Source of the DNA: Mesobacillus jeotgali
GTDB lineage: Bacteria > Bacillota > Bacilli > Bacillales > Cytobacillaceae
DNA: 64,000 nucleotides
Assembly (NCBI RefSeq): GCF_014856545.2
Contig: NZ_CP109811.1
Location: 2,164,001 to 2,228,000, forward strand
Direction of reading: 5' to 3'
A program made the translations under genes and the position numbers. Shown here one piece after another: positions 8,582 to 16,246 of this stretch. How positions within the stretch are numbered: position 1 is the first letter of the stretch; each line of letters starts with the position of its first letter. A model generated the notes under the pieces. That model was not told the origin of the DNA. It did not search any database and worked only from the letters and a program-made list of their open reading frames with translations.

Positions 8582-8629
8582 GGACAATTAGTACCATCAA
8601 TTTCCGGACATTGTAGAACGTCATTAACA
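8582..8629 (-). repeat. Right terminal inverted repeat of the transposon
   Basis: Reverse complement begins TGTTAATGAC and pairs with 5354-5401. A second related unit with the TGTCCGAAAACTGACGG core directly precedes it (8559-8586). The TGTTAA at the tip supplies the false stop codon that now ends the interrupted gene. Confidence 0.75.
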
Positions 8630-8635
8630 GTAAAT
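8630..8635. repeat. Target site duplication, right copy (GTAAAT)
   Basis: Exact copy of 5348-5353 at the outer side of the right inverted repeat. Confidence 0.8.
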
Positions 8636-9765
8636 CTCTAATTTCTTTAAAATAGGAGATTCAATAAAGATATTTATTTGTTTTAACCTGGAGTCGGATT
8701 TTGTTTGCGATTCTTGAGTCCAGAATCCAATTATTTCTTTTAAAATCTTAATATCTTCAACTGAAAGATCGTTGTCTTCCTGTGTCTTTATTAATGCTTT
8801 TTTTTCTATATCAGCTTCACTTGAAGCTGTTTCTGCTTTTAAGTGGGCATGTTCTAAATTGATTTCATCTTGTTTTTCTAATTGACCGTACTCAAGATTA
8901 ATTATGTTATCTTTATTAAGACCATTACTAACTTTTTCATCAATAGAATTTGTTTTTGTTTCTAAAACAGTATTTTGTTTGTGATCACTCAAATATTTAA
9001 GTGTTTCTAGTGTTCTAGAATCAAATCCTTTCTTTCTTAATTCTTCGATGGTTATTAATCCATTTTTAATATCTAAGCTTAACTGGTCAACAAGTTCTTT
9101 TCTTTCTTTAGTTGTCCAAACTTGAAAAAGAGGATCATATCTGTAATTCGCATTTTTTAGTGAAAGACGGAGACTTGCGGGTGTAACTTCAAATTTTTCG
9201 GCAACCTCTTTTAAAGGTTTTCCGGTATTCAAATCTTCCACAATAAGAATTAATCCTTTTTTATTACTTGAAGCTTTGATGTCCCAAACTTTTAGAGAAA
9301 AATTATATTCATATTGATATTTATCAAGCAGTTTTTCAACCATGGATACAAAACGTAATCTCTCTTTGTTTCCCCTTAAATATTTTCCTGATAAATCATA
9401 TATGGTATTTCCTTTGTTTAGGTGTGATACTAAATCATGACAAAGCTGCTCTTCATCTAGAGTAGACCAAAAATTCATAAAGGAATAAAATTTATAGTTG
9501 TTAGAGAGTAATAACTCCTCTAATTTTCCATATGCAAGATTAAAATGTTTTTCAATCTTACTAGGATCTACTCCCTGGTTCAATAACTCTACATAGTAAT
9601 CTAAATTACCATTCTTCTTGTTAATTGTTCTATCTTATTAGCTCTTTGTGCTTCAATATCTTCAGCTATATTTTCGCTATTAAGATTACTACTTTTAGTA
9701 TGTACAGATGATTTCTCTGTTTTACGATTATCAATAAAGTCATTAACCAAATCTACAATATCCAT
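8630..9765 (-). pseudogene. Interrupted dnd-linked repeat protein, putative DNA-binding regulator
   Basis: A good start is the ATG at 9765 (AAGGAG, seven-base spacing). That frame runs 54 codons to 9601 (start MDIVDLVNDFIDNRKTEKS). A one-base slip near 9620-9627 joins IEQ to the long frame NKKNGNLDYYVELLNQGVD, which runs to 8630. The body has three related units, each ending with a Y-x-Y/F/D...W box (NNYKFYSFMNFW, YQYEYNFSLKVW, ANYRYDPLFQVW) around HTH-like segments (KEVAEKFEVTPASLRLSL). The transposon at 5354-8629 cuts the C-terminus; the lost part is at 5279-5353. It lies downstream of dndA on the same strand. A DNA-binding regulator or accessory factor is an inference. Confidence 0.75.
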
Positions 9766-9821
9766 ATAGAATCTCCTTAAAGAAATTTATTGAATTTTAA
9801 AATTATCTCACTTGATAATAT

Positions 9822-9844
9822 TATAGGGGCTATTAGCCCCTATA
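9822..9844. terminator. Hairpin between dndA and the interrupted gene
   Basis: TATAGGGGCT and AGCCCCTATA form a perfect 10-bp stem with a three-base loop, five bases after the dndA stop. No long T-run follows on the minus strand, so it may be a weak terminator or an mRNA-stabilising end that lowers expression of the downstream gene. Confidence 0.55.
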
Positions 9845-9848
9845 TAAA

Positions 9849-10967
9849 TTATAATTCACGGAAAATATTTAGGTCATCTCTGGAAATAAACGTAGACAAG
9901 GAAAACCTTACAGTTGACCTTAATTCTTCAATTGATAGACCAATTGCTTCTAAAACATGAGATGGTTTACTGGAACTGCAAGCCGATCCGGTTGATGCTG
10001 CGATAAACGGAGAGAGCGATTTTAATAGAACCTCGTTGTTGGTACCCTTAAATTGAACGCTGATTACACCAGGTATTTTATTATCACGATCATTGTTATA
10101 GAGAATATTGTTGCCGAATTTATCAGATAGAATAGTTGTTAAATATTCTTCTAGTTGTTTTAGCTTTTTAATATTTTCTCTCAAATTCTTCTTAGCAAGT
10201 TTGGCAGCTATTCCTAATCCAACTATATTATGAACGGCTAAAGTACCGCTGCGTAGGCTATTTTCTTGTCCGCCACCATGTAATAAGGGAGTTAACTTGG
10301 TTAATATATCATACTGGTCTTTGCGGATGAAAGTAGCACCAATTCCTTTTGGGCCATGAAATTTATGAGCTGAGATCGACAGGAAGGTTAATCCAGGATA
10401 ATTTTCAAGACTGAAATTTACTTTTCCAACAATTTGTGTTGCATCACTATGAAGGAAAATGTTATTTTCATAGCAAATATTCGATATTGACATCATATCA
10501 TTCAAGGAACCCAATTCATTATTTCCCCATATTATAGATATAAGAATTGTTTCGTTTTTGATTTCTCTTCTTAACTCTTCCAAATTAATTCTTCCAAATT
10601 GATCCACATCTAGGTATGAAACCTTATATCCCTTTGTTTCTAGGTATCTGCAAGTCTCTAACACTGAAGGATGCTCAACTTTTGTAGTAATAATATGATT
10701 ACCTTTTGACTGATAATAATCAGCAACACCTTTTATAACCATATTATTACTCTCGGTTGAACCACTAGTAAAAATCAATTCAGAAGGGGAGCAGCCAAGT
10801 AAAGAAGCAAGAGAAGATCTTGCTTCTTTTACTGCCTTTTTGGCGTTTTCCGCTACGGAATAATATTTGCTCGATGGATTACCAAACTCTTCCATTATAT
10901 AAGGGAGCATTGCATCTTTTACTTCAGGATGAACCTGAGTTGTAGCACTATTGTCAAGGTAAAGCAT
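9849..10967 (-). CDS. dndA: Cysteine desulfurase DndA
   Basis: 372 residues of the NifS/IscS fold class. The PLP lysine is in SISAHKFHGPKG (Lys202) and the catalytic cysteine in STGSACSSSK (Cys330). The HSDAT segment and the RSGT segment near 239 bind cofactor. It takes sulfur from L-cysteine as a persulfide and hands it to DndC. It is the last gene of dndB-C-D-E-A, eight bases after dndE. Position in the operon, rather than sequence alone, marks it as the PT desulfurase and not a general NifS. In many genomes dndA is absent and IscS serves, so a dedicated copy points to a self-contained system. Confidence 0.88.
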   Translation of the reverse strand: MLYLDNSATTQVHPEVKDAMLPYIMEEFGNPSSKYYSVAENAKKAVKEARSSLASLLGCSPSELIFTSGSTESNNMVIKGVADYYQSKGNHIITTKVEHPSVLETCRYLETKGYKVSYLDVDQFGRINLEELRREIKNETILISIIWGNNELGSLNDMMSISNICYENNIFLHSDATQIVGKVNFSLENYPGLTFLSISAHKFHGPKGIGATFIRKDQYDILTKLTPLLHGGGQENSLRSGTLAVHNIVGLGIAAKLAKKNLRENIKKLKQLEEYLTTILSDKFGNNILYNNDRDNKIPGVISVQFKGTNNEVLLKSLSPFIAASTGSACSSSKPSHVLEAIGLSIEELRSTVRFSLSTFISRDDLNIFREL

Positions 10968-10975
10968 TAAAACAC

Positions 10976-11347
10976 CTACTTATCTATCTTTAGTAAGTTA
11001 ACTAGCAGCTTTTCATAATTTCCTGCGTGCTTATATTCATTTTCTAGGAGTGTAATGCCTCTTTCTAGGTGGGCATTAAACAAATCTGGAAAATACTCTT
11101 CATCCGGGACATTTCGTTTAGCATGCTGGCGAATAATTGCCTTATAAGTATAATCATGTTCTCCAGTCATAACATTTCTCGGGATTTCTATTCCATTTTT
11201 ATTAAAAACAGGTTCTGGAAGAGAAGGAATTCTCAGAGATAGAGCCACCGATATCCTGGAAAGAATATTCCAAGTTAATCCTGTGTATGATTGCAAAGCC
11301 ACTAATTTCTCTCCGGTTTCTTTAGAAGTTTTTAATCGGAAATTCAT
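10976..11347 (-). CDS. dndE: DNA sulfur modification protein DndE
   Basis: 123 residues with the family pattern: FRLKTSKETGEKL at the start, the conserved helical segment around RISVALSLRIPSLP, then GIEIPRNVMTGEHDYTYKAII and a C-terminal HLERGITLL helix. DndE is a small basic protein reported to bind nicked DNA and is required for sulfur insertion. Its start overlaps the dndD stop by four bases. A second, diverged DndE-like gene lies at 25229-25594. Confidence 0.88.
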   Translation of the reverse strand: MNFRLKTSKETGEKLVALQSYTGLTWNILSRISVALSLRIPSLPEPVFNKNGIEIPRNVMTGEHDYTYKAIIRQHAKRNVPDEEYFPDLFNAHLERGITLLENEYKHAGNYEKLLVNLLKIDK

Positions 11348-13329
11348 TTGCTCACCTCCAGCTGCTTAAAAGGAAAGTATTGATTTAATACAGCCGTTTC
11401 ATGGCCTTCTACATTAAATTCAAGCATATATTCTTTAGCAGTAAAAGGTGCTAGTAAATTGTAATGATGTTCATCAATTTCAGAATCGGTGGAAAGTATA
11501 ATAGCTTGTTTGCCGCTATAGGGAATAAATTCTGTGAGAACAGCTGCCTTATGTGTCTTATCAAGTCTACCCAGCAATGTATCGAATATAAAAGGAACCT
11601 TTCTGCCGGAACATTTAAAGATTGCCCAAATCAATGAAATTAAGAGAATTTCTTTTTCTCCTGCTGAAAGCGTAGACTTCTCGATTTGATCCTTATGTGC
11701 ATCAAACAATTTTACATCATAGGTTACATGATCAATTGTTAAAGAAGTTATATAATCATTCTTCCTAAAGATTTTCTTGAGCATTTTAGAAGCCTCTATT
11801 TGAACTTCTTGCAGTTTTTTCTTTAACTGGATTTCTCTGAACTTCCGGCTGAAATCTATTATTTTTTGAGACTGTAAGAAAGAGCTTTCCGTTTTATCGC
11901 GATCTTTTAAGATGGCCTGCAGTCTTTCCTTTGAGTTTAAAGTCAATTCTAATTCTTTTTGGATACCATTTAACTCGGATTCCAATTGCTCAATCCTTAC
12001 TTGGATATCATGCAAGGAGTATTGCAGAGTTTCCATGTTTTGAATCATAGAACTAAACTCTGTTGTGCTATCGTTTATTGACAATTTATCCTTAAGGGTA
12101 CGTATTTTTTCAAGTTTTACTTTGTTCTCTTCTATTTGACCTAATGCCTGCTCATTGGAATCTGAATTTATTGTTAAGAAAATATTTTCAATTAAACTGC
12201 TCTCAGAAAAAGATGCACCATGGATCTGTATAGTATCAGTATCCGGTTTTACCAGATTAAGGATTTCATTTCTCATCTTACTTTGGGTATCCAAATCTTC
12301 TAACTTAGCGACTTTATTAACAGCTTGGCTAAATGCATCGATAGAAAGTCTCTCGTTCAACTGTTTGAATAATTGCATTGATTCTTCAGCTTTTAGCTGT
12401 TCCCTAGTTTCAGCTACTATTTCTTTAGCTAAATAAAAAGGTAGTAGGGAAGAGACAAAATCTTTTATCTTATCCATATTTTGCTTACGTTCAGATTCAA
12501 TCCTATTAATTTGTTTCAAAAGATCTTCTCTTTCTGTTTTAACAAGGCCGCCAAATTTCTCGAAGTCATTTTTTTCTTTATTGTATGCAACCTGATATTC
12601 TTCTTGATCCTTCAATAGATTGTCTCTGTTATTAATAATCTGAGATACCTTGTCTCGAAGTAGCTTTTCTTTTTCAACTAAATCAAATAACTCCTTTTCA
12701 AATCCATCCATTTTCTTAACATCTAAAGATTGATTAGCATAAGTTTCTAAGTCAGTCTCTAATGCTTCAAAAAGGTCTAGATTAAAAACCACTTTAGATA
12801 GGTTTCTTAGGTAACCCGATAATAAATTTTCATTAACTATTCTTGAAATTTCTTCACCATCAAATAAACACAAATCTAGTAGGTGAGGGGGCATGATTTC
12901 TTTTAATCTGGATAAAAATAACTCCTTATCATATTCGCTATAGTGCTTTCCTTTAGCTACTATTTCAAAGGTTTCTTTTATCCCAGTTTGGGTTAGTTTC
13001 CAATGACGATAGAAAGTGTAATCAGTTTTTTCGAAATTATCGATAAGAGAGAAATCAAGCTTGATTCTAAAATTATTTTCACCAAGTTTTTTTGCATTGT
13101 TATTTAAAATGCCTTTAACCTTTTTATAGTATTCTGCATTTTCACTTTTGTAACCAAAGCCATAAGAGCCAAACAATCCAAGTTTAATAGCATTTAACAG
13201 TGTTGTTTTTCCTGCTCCATTTTCTCCGCCTATAAGAATTACATTCTTGTCATCAACGGGGCGGATATCAATAGTATTTGTGCCTCGATAAGCACCTATG
13301 TTAGTTAATTGAACTTCATTAATAATCAT
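11344..13329 (-). CDS. dndD: DNA sulfur modification ATPase DndD
   Basis: 661 residues. Walker A GGENGAGKT (34-42) is followed by a CLFDGEEI segment, two long coiled-coil regions, a signature LSAGEKE near residue 553, and Walker B with D-loop IFDTLLGRLDKTHK. DndD belongs to the SMC/RecF-like ATPases and is thought to open or nick DNA so DndC can insert sulfur. It starts 21 bases after dndC and overlaps dndE by four bases. Confidence 0.9.
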   Translation of the reverse strand: MIINEVQLTNIGAYRGTNTIDIRPVDDKNVILIGGENGAGKTTLLNAIKLGLFGSYGFGYKSENAEYYKKVKGILNNNAKKLGENNFRIKLDFSLIDNFEKTDYTFYRHWKLTQTGIKETFEIVAKGKHYSEYDKELFLSRLKEIMPPHLLDLCLFDGEEISRIVNENLLSGYLRNLSKVVFNLDLFEALETDLETYANQSLDVKKMDGFEKELFDLVEKEKLLRDKVSQIINNRDNLLKDQEEYQVAYNKEKNDFEKFGGLVKTEREDLLKQINRIESERKQNMDKIKDFVSSLLPFYLAKEIVAETREQLKAEESMQLFKQLNERLSIDAFSQAVNKVAKLEDLDTQSKMRNEILNLVKPDTDTIQIHGASFSESSLIENIFLTINSDSNEQALGQIEENKVKLEKIRTLKDKLSINDSTTEFSSMIQNMETLQYSLHDIQVRIEQLESELNGIQKELELTLNSKERLQAILKDRDKTESSFLQSQKIIDFSRKFREIQLKKKLQEVQIEASKMLKKIFRKNDYITSLTIDHVTYDVKLFDAHKDQIEKSTLSAGEKEILLISLIWAIFKCSGRKVPFIFDTLLGRLDKTHKAAVLTEFIPYSGKQAIILSTDSEIDEHHYNLLAPFTAKEYMLEFNVEGHETAVLNQYFPFKQLEVSK

Positions 13330-13350
13330 TGTGGACCCTCATTTTCTAAA

Positions 13351-14943
13351 TCATAAATGTAAGTAATCTTGCTTTAAGGCCTTACCTATTTCATCCATAA
13401 GTCCTCTTCTGACCTTATAACCAGAAAAGTCTTTTTCTATCGATATTAATTGTTTAATAACCTTTATATCAACTTTGTATTGATCAGCCAAAAGTTCTAA
13501 ATCAGAAACTTGGTCCTTATCAAAAAGCGGACGATCATCCATTTCCCAATCAATAGAATAGCCCATAATTTCTTGGAAAATCATTGGTATACGATCTTCC
13601 CAATCCCCATGCTTAAACCAAATTTTTCTGATCGCCTTTAGCTCCTCAATACTGATTAATTCATGGTTTGGATCACTAGGATGGCTTAGATTTTTCTGTA
13701 CTTTTAACAGGTTTCTAAGTATTTCTTCCCTTGCTTCCATGGTGAATGGTCCCAAACCAAGTTGTGCATGCTTAGTAACAACTTCACCATCTAAAGTTTC
13801 TTCCTCATATTTCACTAAAATCATATAATCATCAGGCGAACTAAGATCTATCTTATTTCTAGAGATGTATTCTCTAAGTTGATCTTTAGAGACAATTTCA
13901 TATTCACTAAGAGGTATGAGCTTTTTTTCACGTCCAGCTTTTTTAGGTATTAGTACGTGATCGACACCCTCAATTTCCTCGATTTTAACTTCTTTATAAT
14001 ATATCTGACCTTTGTTTCTATACTTCATTCGTTTAGTTCGATCATCTCTAATTAGAGTAAGCCAATTTCTGAAATCCAATAATGGTTTCATCCAGTCATG
14101 TCCGCTTTGGATAAATCCGCTCAATGCCTTATCTTCATTGACTACAGTACAAACCCAGCATCCAAAACGGCTGTTTCCGCAAGATCCGGCTGATTCTTTT
14201 ATTGTCTTATCCACTACCAATGGACATTCACCACTGCTAGAATCCTGATATAGTCTGTGTAATTCATGATTATCATCACCCCAAGGAGAAGGGAAGTTCA
14301 ATAAGTAATCCCATACATCATCTAATGTGAAGCTTCTTATTGGTGCATAAACATAAGCATTAGATAATGTGGAATGTCTCATAAAAGTTTTTCCTTCAAC
14401 TGTGTGCGAGCGAATGACATTGCCTCTAGTAGCACTTTCATCCTCTCGTACACCTAGAACCATGATCACTTCTCCAAATGAGGAGACTTTATCCATTATA
14501 AATTGGTTCGCAGGGTCGATCTTAAGACGGTCGGTACACCATCTAAATTGCTGGTTTGGGGTAGGGTAGCCTTTACCGATAATATTCACCCAAAATGATT
14601 GTTCAAATTCAGGTTTTACTTTATGCGTTTCGATCGGCAAATTTCTATTTAGCGCTTCTTCTTGAATTCTTCTTAACGTCTGGTTAATAGAATTTATAAT
14701 TAAAGGTGTTTCAACTAGTGTATCAGAGGAGATTACATAAACTTTTTTATGCAGTTCTTCACTGTCCATCTCAGTTAGGGCTTCAAATACTAATTGTACA
14801 ACCACAGTGGAGTCTTTCCCACCACTGTATCCAACCACCCAAGGTCGATTATCTTCTTTATAAGCTGCTTTAATTCTTTCTTTTGCTTCCTCTATATGAG
14901 GGTTGTTTTTAGATAAAAGATTACTAATGATGCCGTTAGCCAT
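13351..14943 (-). CDS. dndC: DNA sulfurtransferase DndC (PAPS-reductase-like, Fe-S)
   Basis: 530 residues. The PP-loop SGGKDS is at residues 40-45, as in PAPS reductases and ATP pyrophosphatases, where it adenylates the substrate. Cysteines for a 4Fe-4S cluster are visible at 136, 240 and in GSCGNSRFGCWVC (255, 262, 265). DndC receives sulfur from DndA and inserts it in the DNA backbone. The ATG lies one base past the dndB stop, so the two genes are tightly coupled. The protein is full length with all key residues, so PT modification is likely active. Confidence 0.93.
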   Translation of the reverse strand: MANGIISNLLSKNNPHIEEAKERIKAAYKEDNRPWVVGYSGGKDSTVVVQLVFEALTEMDSEELHKKVYVISSDTLVETPLIINSINQTLRRIQEEALNRNLPIETHKVKPEFEQSFWVNIIGKGYPTPNQQFRWCTDRLKIDPANQFIMDKVSSFGEVIMVLGVREDESATRGNVIRSHTVEGKTFMRHSTLSNAYVYAPIRSFTLDDVWDYLLNFPSPWGDDNHELHRLYQDSSSGECPLVVDKTIKESAGSCGNSRFGCWVCTVVNEDKALSGFIQSGHDWMKPLLDFRNWLTLIRDDRTKRMKYRNKGQIYYKEVKIEEIEGVDHVLIPKKAGREKKLIPLSEYEIVSKDQLREYISRNKIDLSSPDDYMILVKYEEETLDGEVVTKHAQLGLGPFTMEAREEILRNLLKVQKNLSHPSDPNHELISIEELKAIRKIWFKHGDWEDRIPMIFQEIMGYSIDWEMDDRPLFDKDQVSDLELLADQYKVDIKVIKQLISIEKDFSGYKVRRGLMDEIGKALKQDYLHL

Positions 14944-14944
14944 G

Positions 14945-16042
14945 TTAAACTACTCCTTGAAAAAATTTATCTTCCAGTGCCTGTTCAGCTTCAGTTAGTG
15001 GCAGGCCAATTAATTGTTTAATTTTATTTGAGGTTAGTTGAATTGTATAAGAAGTTTTTTGAATCCGGCCATTGTGATTAAAAGCTCGACCGAGCCAGTC
15101 TTGGTTATTACTTCTATTCCAATCAATCTTGGATAGCATATTTAAATATTTTGGCAAGTCTTGTTCGTGATACCTTCTTAAATAATTTCCAACAATGCCA
15201 AGTGCTTCAATAAATACACCGTGTCCAACAATATAGGTTTCTCTTAATTCTTTCGGTGACAACTCTTTAGACAACACGTGATTCCATTCTTTAATAGAAT
15301 CACATAAGACAGACCAAAACAACCTTAGGAAATCTTCATCTTCTTGGGTTATTTGATCACCCTTAGATTTACCCAACAATTTAAGGTTGGTATTAAAGAT
15401 GTGATTCAAAGCCAAAATCTTGGGTGAGTTTTTCGAAAGAGAAACTCTTTCCTTGTCCGTATACCTATTTAGTAATGGGGTGGTTAGGATGATATCCTTT
15501 GTCAACAATGACAACCGATCTCTATGATCATATAAAATACCAATAGATGATGTAGTATTCACAGCATGTCTATTTAAATCTGAAAAAATTTGTTGTGATT
15601 TTCTTAAGCCTTCATCATGGAAAAATACAACGGAGATTGTTTCATTCCCTAATTCAGGAGAAATCTTTAAAGCCTCTTCAATTGCTGCTCTTCTATGCTG
15701 TCCGTCATTGATTAGAAATCTAGCATCCAGAGCAATTCTTAACTGACCTAGATCCTTGGCAGATGGGTCATTAATGAAAGGAACAAAGCTTAAGTCACCA
15801 TCAACAGAAGCTGTGATAGAAGAAAAGACGTAATCTTTTTGATTATCGACTATGTAATTTGTTAATTCTGGTATACGAGCCTTATTTAAAATTCTTTGGG
15901 CTCTATGCTCAGGAGGAATTTCTTCTTCATCAAAAAGAAAGATCTTAGGAATAATCCTCAAAGGGCACATAGCAACAAAATATTCTTTTCCAGCCTGGAT
16001 TCCTCTAATGGCAGGAAAGTTGTAACTAAACGTAGCATCCAT
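14945..16042 (-). CDS. dndB: DGQHR-domain protein DndB
   Basis: 365 residues with the diagnostic DGQHRRAA segment at 113-120. GGAGG lies upstream of the ATG. In other hosts DndB is not essential for sulfur insertion but lowers its level and represses the dnd operon by binding the promoter. As first gene of the leftward operon and facing dptF across 204 bases with several palindromes, it is well placed to do the same here. That regulatory role is inferred from the family. Confidence 0.92.
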   Translation of the reverse strand: MDATFSYNFPAIRGIQAGKEYFVAMCPLRIIPKIFLFDEEEIPPEHRAQRILNKARIPELTNYIVDNQKDYVFSSITASVDGDLSFVPFINDPSAKDLGQLRIALDARFLINDGQHRRAAIEEALKISPELGNETISVVFFHDEGLRKSQQIFSDLNRHAVNTTSSIGILYDHRDRLSLLTKDIILTTPLLNRYTDKERVSLSKNSPKILALNHIFNTNLKLLGKSKGDQITQEDEDFLRLFWSVLCDSIKEWNHVLSKELSPKELRETYIVGHGVFIEALGIVGNYLRRYHEQDLPKYLNMLSKIDWNRSNNQDWLGRAFNHNGRIQKTSYTIQLTSNKIKQLIGLPLTEAEQALEDKFFQGVV

Positions 16043-16246
16043 TTTACCGCCTCCGTATTTACGTACGTAATTTTATGTTTTTATTATAAAACTAATCTGT
16101 TGTACAAGCAATAAAAAAGACGAACCTTTATTCGTGTTGGAATTGGCAACCAATTGTAAAAATCTTGATCAAACCATAAGGCTTAGGCTAAAGAATGTGC
16201 TAAAATCATTTATATAAGAAGAAATGATTCATTCGGAGGGTAATAA
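16043..16246. promoter_or_regulatory. Divergent dndB-dptF control region with palindromes
   Basis: This 204-base gap must hold the promoters for both the modification and restriction operons. A perfect 12-bp palindrome TTACGTACGTAA (16059-16070) lies just before the dndB ribosome site. AATTGG-CAA-CCAATT (16141-16155) sits near the middle, and TAAAAT (16201-16206) could be a -10 element for dptF, although no good -35 precedes it. DndB binds promoter DNA in other species, so one palindrome may be its operator. Which of them matters cannot be told from sequence. Confidence 0.55.

Larger units (their letters stand above)
5354..8629 (+). mobile_element. Four-gene DDE transposon, about 3.3 kb, with 6-bp target duplication
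   Basis: The ends begin TGTTTTTGAC on the left and, read inward, TGTTAATGAC on the right. Over 48 bases the two ends agree at about 34 positions by hand alignment. The right end holds a second inner copy of the same unit (8559-8586, TGTCCGAAAACTGACGG type), as expected for multiple transposase binding sites in Tn552/Tn7-like elements. Cargo in order: a DUF6431-like gene, a DDE transposase, an ExeA/TniB-like ATPase and a DUF5348-like gene, all rightward. GTAAAT is duplicated at both edges. The element sits inside a dnd-linked gene, reconstructed from both flanks. Confidence 0.88.

Noticed and set aside
9601-9765. Stand-alone 54-residue gene
   Set aside because: It continues naturally into the long frame if one base is restored, and the long frame has no start of its own.
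9849-10967. General NifS/IscS desulfurase for Fe-S clusters
   Set aside because: It is the last gene of a dndB-C-D-E operon with eight-base spacing and no isc, suf or nif neighbours.
16178-16206. Sigma-A promoter for dptF
   Set aside because: TAAAAT is acceptable as -10, but no -35 with correct spacing is visible, so I list only the region.
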